DNA from: Acropora yongei
Taxonomy: Eukaryota; Cnidaria; Anthozoa; Scleractinia; Acroporidae
Reading direction: 5' to 3'
Length of the DNA stretch: 10,000 bases
NCBI GenBank assembly: GCA_014634225.1
Contig: BLFN01000196.1
Location: 6,629,844-6,639,843 of the forward strand
Shown in pieces: positions 7,146-10,000 of the stretch. The translations under genes and the position numbers were made by a program. The notes below the pieces were generated by a model. The model did no database searches. It was given only the letters and a program-made list of their open reading frames with translations, and was not told the DNA's origin. Position 1 is the first letter of the stretch; each line of letters begins with the position of its first letter.

Positions 7146-7607
7146 TCATTCGATTGAGCGATGGAATGGAACTTTTACCTTCTTTTCAAACAAACAACAA
7201 AGTACTTCATTCGAGAAAGAAGTTTCAAACATGGTGAGTTTTGTCATAGAAAATGTAATTTCTGACGATTGAATTACCTGGGAGTGAATTAGACCGAAAT
7301 TAACGTTCTGATGGCACGAGAGAGAGGTTCGGGTTCTGTCATGTGACCTCGGAGGCCATTTTAGCTTTTCATGGGCGATTTTTGCCATTCTACATCGGTC
7401 AGTCTTGCTGGTGACTTCGGTTTTCTTTCTCGTTTTATCGTGGTAGGGAAGATCTCGGGGTACCTCTTCCCCGTTGTTTCGTGCCACTGCTTTAGATGGG
7501 GAATACGTTTCCACCTTTTTTGGCCACAAATAAGGAGTGGTTTTTCGGTATTTTTTCGTATCTAGAGGTGCATTATAAAAGTTTTTCCTACAGTTGTATT
7601 CTAACAT
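7146..7607 (-). other. Unrecognised 153-codon minus-strand open frame
   Basis: This is the longest open frame between the two genes. It is basic and Lys/Arg/Thr-rich in its first two thirds (for example DKTRKKTEVTSKTDRC). A good donor CAG/GTAATT at 7278-7277 lies inside it. The inner ATG at 7388 begins MAKIAHEKLKWPP next to a YY1/E-box-like motif. No domain is recognised and the last third looks non-coding. It could be a first exon of an unknown minus-strand transcript, part of a transposon, or chance. I do not claim a gene. Confidence 0.2.
7337..7363. promoter_or_regulatory. Promoter-type E-box plus YY1-like motif
   Basis: GTCATGTGACCTCGGAGGCC followed by ATTTTAGC combines an E-box-like TCATGTGA with a YY1-like core (AAAATGGCC on the minus strand). 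Such pairs are common at animal promoters. A minus-strand transcript start would fit, with the CAG/GTAATT donor about 60 bases downstream. Motif evidence only. Confidence 0.25.
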
Positions 7608-7740
7608 TTAATGTAATGTATTACTATTATTCCACTGCGTGTATTCCTCAGCTGGCTGATTGCACACTCCTTAATACACTATTTAACTTTGAATGGTCGT
7701 GTCAGTGGAAATATCTCTTTAATAATAGAACTTCTTACTG

Positions 7741-7757
7741 ATACGGCGACCATCTTG
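7741..7757 (-). promoter_or_regulatory. YY1-like motif CAAGATGGTCGCCG
   Basis: On the minus strand the sequence reads CAAGATGGTCGCCGTATCA followed by GTAAGA. It is a good YY1 site overlapping a possible ATG, with an immediately following donor-like GTAAGA. This is the arrangement seen at some first exons, but no downstream exon is recognised. Confidence 0.2.
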
Positions 7758-7794
7758 AATTCTGTTGTTCTACGCAAGATATTATGGGATGCCC

Positions 7795-7806
7795 GGGGGG
7801 GGGGGG
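7795..7806. repeat. Poly(G) run, 12 bases
   Basis: Twelve consecutive G after CCC in otherwise AT-rich DNA. Runs like this are prone to length error in sequencing and to real length polymorphism. Confidence 0.95.
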
Positions 7807-7861
7807 AAGACGCAGACATGTGTGTATAATTTTGAGTTTGGTTTTAAAACCAGTTTGATTT

Positions 7862-8128
7862 TTATATTCTTAGTATAAGATTATCATTAATCTGGAACAA
7901 AGGAAATATAAAAAAATAATCTGGTTCGAAAATTTGGAACCAAGACAAAATTTTCTCCCACAACATGCACATGTCCCTGCGCATCCCTTAATACCTTGTT
8001 CAGAAACCTTGCTCAGAACAACAAAATTCAATATGCCCGTCTTATTGGTAAAAATGTCCATTGTTCTTGACGTCACAACAGAAAGGAGTTGCTGTTCAAA
8101 CAATAGAAAAGTGTATCAAATCAGACGT
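7862..8128 (-). other. SHLD2 3' flank with possible alternative terminal exon at 7891-7862
   Basis: The last SHLD2 codons read ATT GAG followed by GTA TAA, so GAG/GTATAA could be a donor as well as a stop. A strong acceptor (TTTTTTTATATTTCCTTTG then TTCCAG, minus strand) lies at 7893-7892. Joined in phase 0 it would add INDNLILRI and a TAA at 7864-7862 in place of the final Val. Human SHLD2 does extend roughly a dozen residues past the conserved LLxF/LLEI. Without the splice this stretch is simply 3' UTR. No clear AATAAA on the minus strand was found. A CRE-like TGACGTCA sits at 8068-8075. Confidence 0.3.
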
Positions 8129-8949
8129 TTATACCTCAATTTCCAGGAGAGTGAAACTTCTGTTCTTAACGAAGCTATTTTCGTCGACGTCAACATGACA
8201 CGCAATTAGCATTTTCTGCTCCCCTCCGTTAACGAGCGAGTTCAAAAACGCAATAAAACTCTCTACAAAACTATCATCATGCGATGAAGCATCAACTTGT
8301 TTTCGCATCGATGATTTGGCAGGGTAGTCCTTAAAAAGGCAGGAAACGACGCGACTGAACGCTTCTATTTTTAAGGCCGCGCATGCGTCTCGCACAAGTA
8401 ATCTCACCGGTTTGTAATAATAGTCAACGGTGTATTGATAATCGGGATTGGCCGTCACGCAGTGGACACACTGACCGTAAACACCGTTGTGATCTAGGTC
8501 AAGAGCCCGCGAGCAAGATCCGCAGCCAATGTAAACTAATTTGCCAATCTTGTCTTTGAGTTGATTGTACGAGCGTGTAGTTTGGTCGATAACAATGATT
8601 TCGTCTTGTCCACAGTGAAATTGCAACGATGCGATATCAGCTTTAATTTCGGCTAAACCTGTGTACTTCGACTGCAGCAAATCGCGTACACTCGAGAATT
8701 TTCTCCTGTCACTGGCACTTTCATGAGATTGAGCCCCAATTAATTTCGCCTTTCTGTCTTCATCTGTGATAAGCTTTGTCTTCGTTGACCTAGGTGTCGT
8801 GTGCAGAGAGACACACCCGGCATCCGCGTTGTATTTCACTGCGAGGTACTGGAACTCCCAAACACTTCCCAGACCTTCTTGCAGTTGGTTCATCCACTGA
8901 GATTGTCTTCCCCACAGAGAAAGCTTGATCATGTCGCCTGGTCGCTCAG
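8129..8949 (-). CDS. SHLD2: SHLD2-like downstream exon (rest of OB2, OB3 with zinc ribbon)
   Basis: Two in-phase acceptors six bases apart are possible: CCATCCAG (exon from 8955, adding Val-Leu) and TTTTAG (exon from 8949, giving Ala-Glu-Arg directly). Both join the phase-1 donor correctly. I chose 8949 because the loop length then equals the human one, but 8955 has the better pyrimidine context. The exon encodes 272 whole residues to TAA 8131-8129. The zinc-ribbon cysteine codons lie at 8524-8513 and 8470-8459. ATG codons upstream of 8955 lie in the intron and are not starts. Confidence 0.88.
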
Positions 8950-10000
8950 CTAAAACTGGATGGAAAACAATTATTTGAAGGTGTAAAACCACGTACGACT
9001 CAGAACCCCCCATTACCAACGGCCATTCCCGCCCAATCTCATTTCCAGTCTTTGTCCGTTTTCCGTTTTTCGCGTCTTAGCAACTACGCGCTCTGCACGA
9101 TGAGGAAAACTTGTTTCGTAATCTTTTGCCATTTCAGGAAAAAAATACGAGATGGCTTATAAAACCATGATGTTGAAGTGACTGTTAGGGACTAACTGAT
9201 TCGTTTGAAAGGCTATGGGGTGTTACTAGGCATTGGCAGGAAACCATGCAGGGAAGAATTAAAATTTACTTTATCCTCCGCCCTCACTTCAACTAAGGGC
9301 CCTTATTATTTTTTTTCTGTTTTCAGTCACTGTACCTGCCATCGAGAAAACTCAGTTTCTAATATTGCTGAGCGCTTACCAACTGTTATCTTCGCCAGCT
9401 GCTGATCACCAAAACGGTAAGTAGTTGCAGTAGAATTCCTGCGCACACTTATCACTTTTCCTCTGAAGTTCACCAAAGTGTTATCGCGTAGCTGCGATAT
9501 TTCAGTCAATTCCACAGTCTTCTTGACACGTGAAACAGCAAAGAGGTAAGGGTGCTCTGATCTCGCCCAGCCAGTAAGATTGTTGACTCTTTCTTGGGAG
9601 ACTAACTTTAAACACGCATGGGACAAAACAGATTTTGGTTGATGTAGATTGTAGAAACTCGACTTGAATGTTGTTTGGCCAACGAACTCATCACGCCACT
9701 TTCCAACCTTGACTCCAGTTGCAACAGCAAAATCTCCTGGGCTTACTTTGTCTACCCATCTGGAAGCCTCTCTCCAAAGTGTTACTTTGAAGCAAGACTT
9801 CGATTCATCAGCAACTTGAATAGATGAGACTGCTACAAAACTCCCCGCATTAGCTCCAGATTTGATCTTTACATCCCGAGTGTGATTGACTTGCATGACG
9901 ATAAACACTATATTAACGATTGCGTTTTCTGTCGTACAGTCTTTGAGCAGGGTTAATTCATCACAAACTTTGGGAACTGAATTCATTATGAAACCCCCAA
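8129..10000 (-). CDS. SHLD2: Shieldin complex subunit 2-like protein, C-terminal half (partial, 5' end outside window)
   Basis: Gene model joining 10000-9380 and 8949-8129; it gives about 475 residues counted from Met at 9986, though the frame stays open to the window edge. It matches the C-terminal half of vertebrate SHLD2 (FAM35A), which carries three OB folds that bind single-stranded DNA and SHLD1. Within shieldin (SHLD1-SHLD2-SHLD3-REV7) it blocks end resection downstream of 53BP1-RIF1 and favours end joining. Landmarks are OB1 at about residues 20-118 (KIKSG, CFKVTLWREASRW, SPGDF), OB2 at about 158-260 (IKLSLWGRQSQW, VWEFQYLAVKYN, SLHTTP), and OB3 at about 287-475 with a four-cysteine zinc ribbon YIGCGSC...YGQCVHC (Cys 345, 348, 363, 366) and a closing DVDENSFVKNRSFTLLE. 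The order, spacing and C-terminal DENS-LL motif agree with the family as I recall it. The disordered N-terminal half with the SHLD3/REV7-binding region lies beyond the right edge. Confidence 0.9.
8950..9379 (-). other. SHLD2 intron
   Basis: A short intron of about 430 bases (424 with the alternative acceptor) from GTAAGC to TTTTAG or CCATCCAG. It interrupts OB2 in phase 1. A plus-strand frame at 9205-9405 overlapping it is considered chance. No other exon is seen within it, and the OB2 homology reads continuously across the join. Confidence 0.82.
9380..10000 (-). CDS. SHLD2: SHLD2-like upstream exon (OB1 and start of OB2), open at window edge
   Basis: It ends in GTT G before a GTAAGC donor at 9379-9374, phase 1. 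From Met at 9986 it encodes 202 residues, MNSVPKVCDELTLL through LAKITV. The frame remains open upstream of that Met to base 10000, so the Met is probably internal and the exon or gene continues to the right. OB1 occupies most of the exon. The donor falls within the first strands of OB2, so the readthrough residues after ITV (GKRSAILETEF and on) are intron. Confidence 0.88.

Noticed and set aside
7371..7741. Two plus-strand frames of 64 and 81 codons
   Set aside because: They overlap each other and the minus-strand frame, are rich in Phe/Ser from T-rich DNA, and have no homology.
7870..8209. Opposed frames of 77 (minus) and 91 (plus) codons in the SHLD2 3' flank
   Set aside because: The plus frame runs antisense into the SHLD2 exon; the minus frame lies within 3' UTR or intron and has no recognised domain.
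9205..9405. 66-codon plus-strand frame
   Set aside because: It is antisense to the SHLD2 intron and donor region; the TTTTCAG look-alike near 9,320 has no matching exon.
1..10000. CRISPR array, bacterial operon or phage content
   Set aside because: There are no direct repeat-spacer arrays and no compact gene clusters. Spliced animal genes and microsatellites show a eukaryotic nuclear sequence.

Overview
The window looks like nuclear DNA from an animal, most likely an anthozoan cnidarian such as a stony coral or sea anemone. It is AT-rich, its genes are split by GT-AG introns, there are long non-coding stretches with microsatellites and foldback repeats, and both recognisable genes are metazoan. 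The cnidarian assignment rests on the feel of the repeats and on one decayed transposon-type gene fragment. It is an inference.

Two genes point towards each other. On the left, plus strand, are the last three coding exons of a PRRC1-like gene (778-1048, 2201-2421, 3303-3415). Their splice phases all fit and the domain runs to its natural C-terminus. The 5' exons lie left of the window. On the right, minus strand, is the C-terminal half of a SHLD2-like gene, the single-strand DNA-binding OB-fold subunit of shieldin. Its exons are 10000-9380 and 8949 (or 8955)-8129, and the 5' part lies right of the window. The two genes appear unrelated in function: PRRC1 has been linked to the early secretory pathway and PKA, SHLD2 to DNA double-strand break repair.

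About 4 kb between the genes (roughly 3,900-8,128) holds no gene I can recognise. It contains a near-perfect 72-bp-arm foldback (4061-4221), a block of CCAAT, E-box and E2F-like motifs (4257-4346), a perfect NRF1-type palindrome (5366-5377), a smaller hairpin element (6078-6192), a CACT tetranucleotide array (6541-6582), a frameshifted fragment resembling the cnidarian Crypton-related DUF3504/QRICH1-like gene family (6712-6924, minus), two YY1-like promoter-type motifs (near 7340 and 7745) and a 12-G run (7795-7806).

The PRRC1 introns carry two more foldbacks. One is a nested inverted repeat (395-717) that ends 60 bases before an exon. The other is a roughly 300-bp foldback (1171-1470) whose loop holds a tRNA-like Pol III promoter (A and B boxes, minus strand), i.e. 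a SINE-like core. I found no new multi-gene system. The most notable points are an invertebrate-type SHLD2 with an uncertain C-terminal exon, the repeated hairpin architecture and the decayed recombinase-type fragment.
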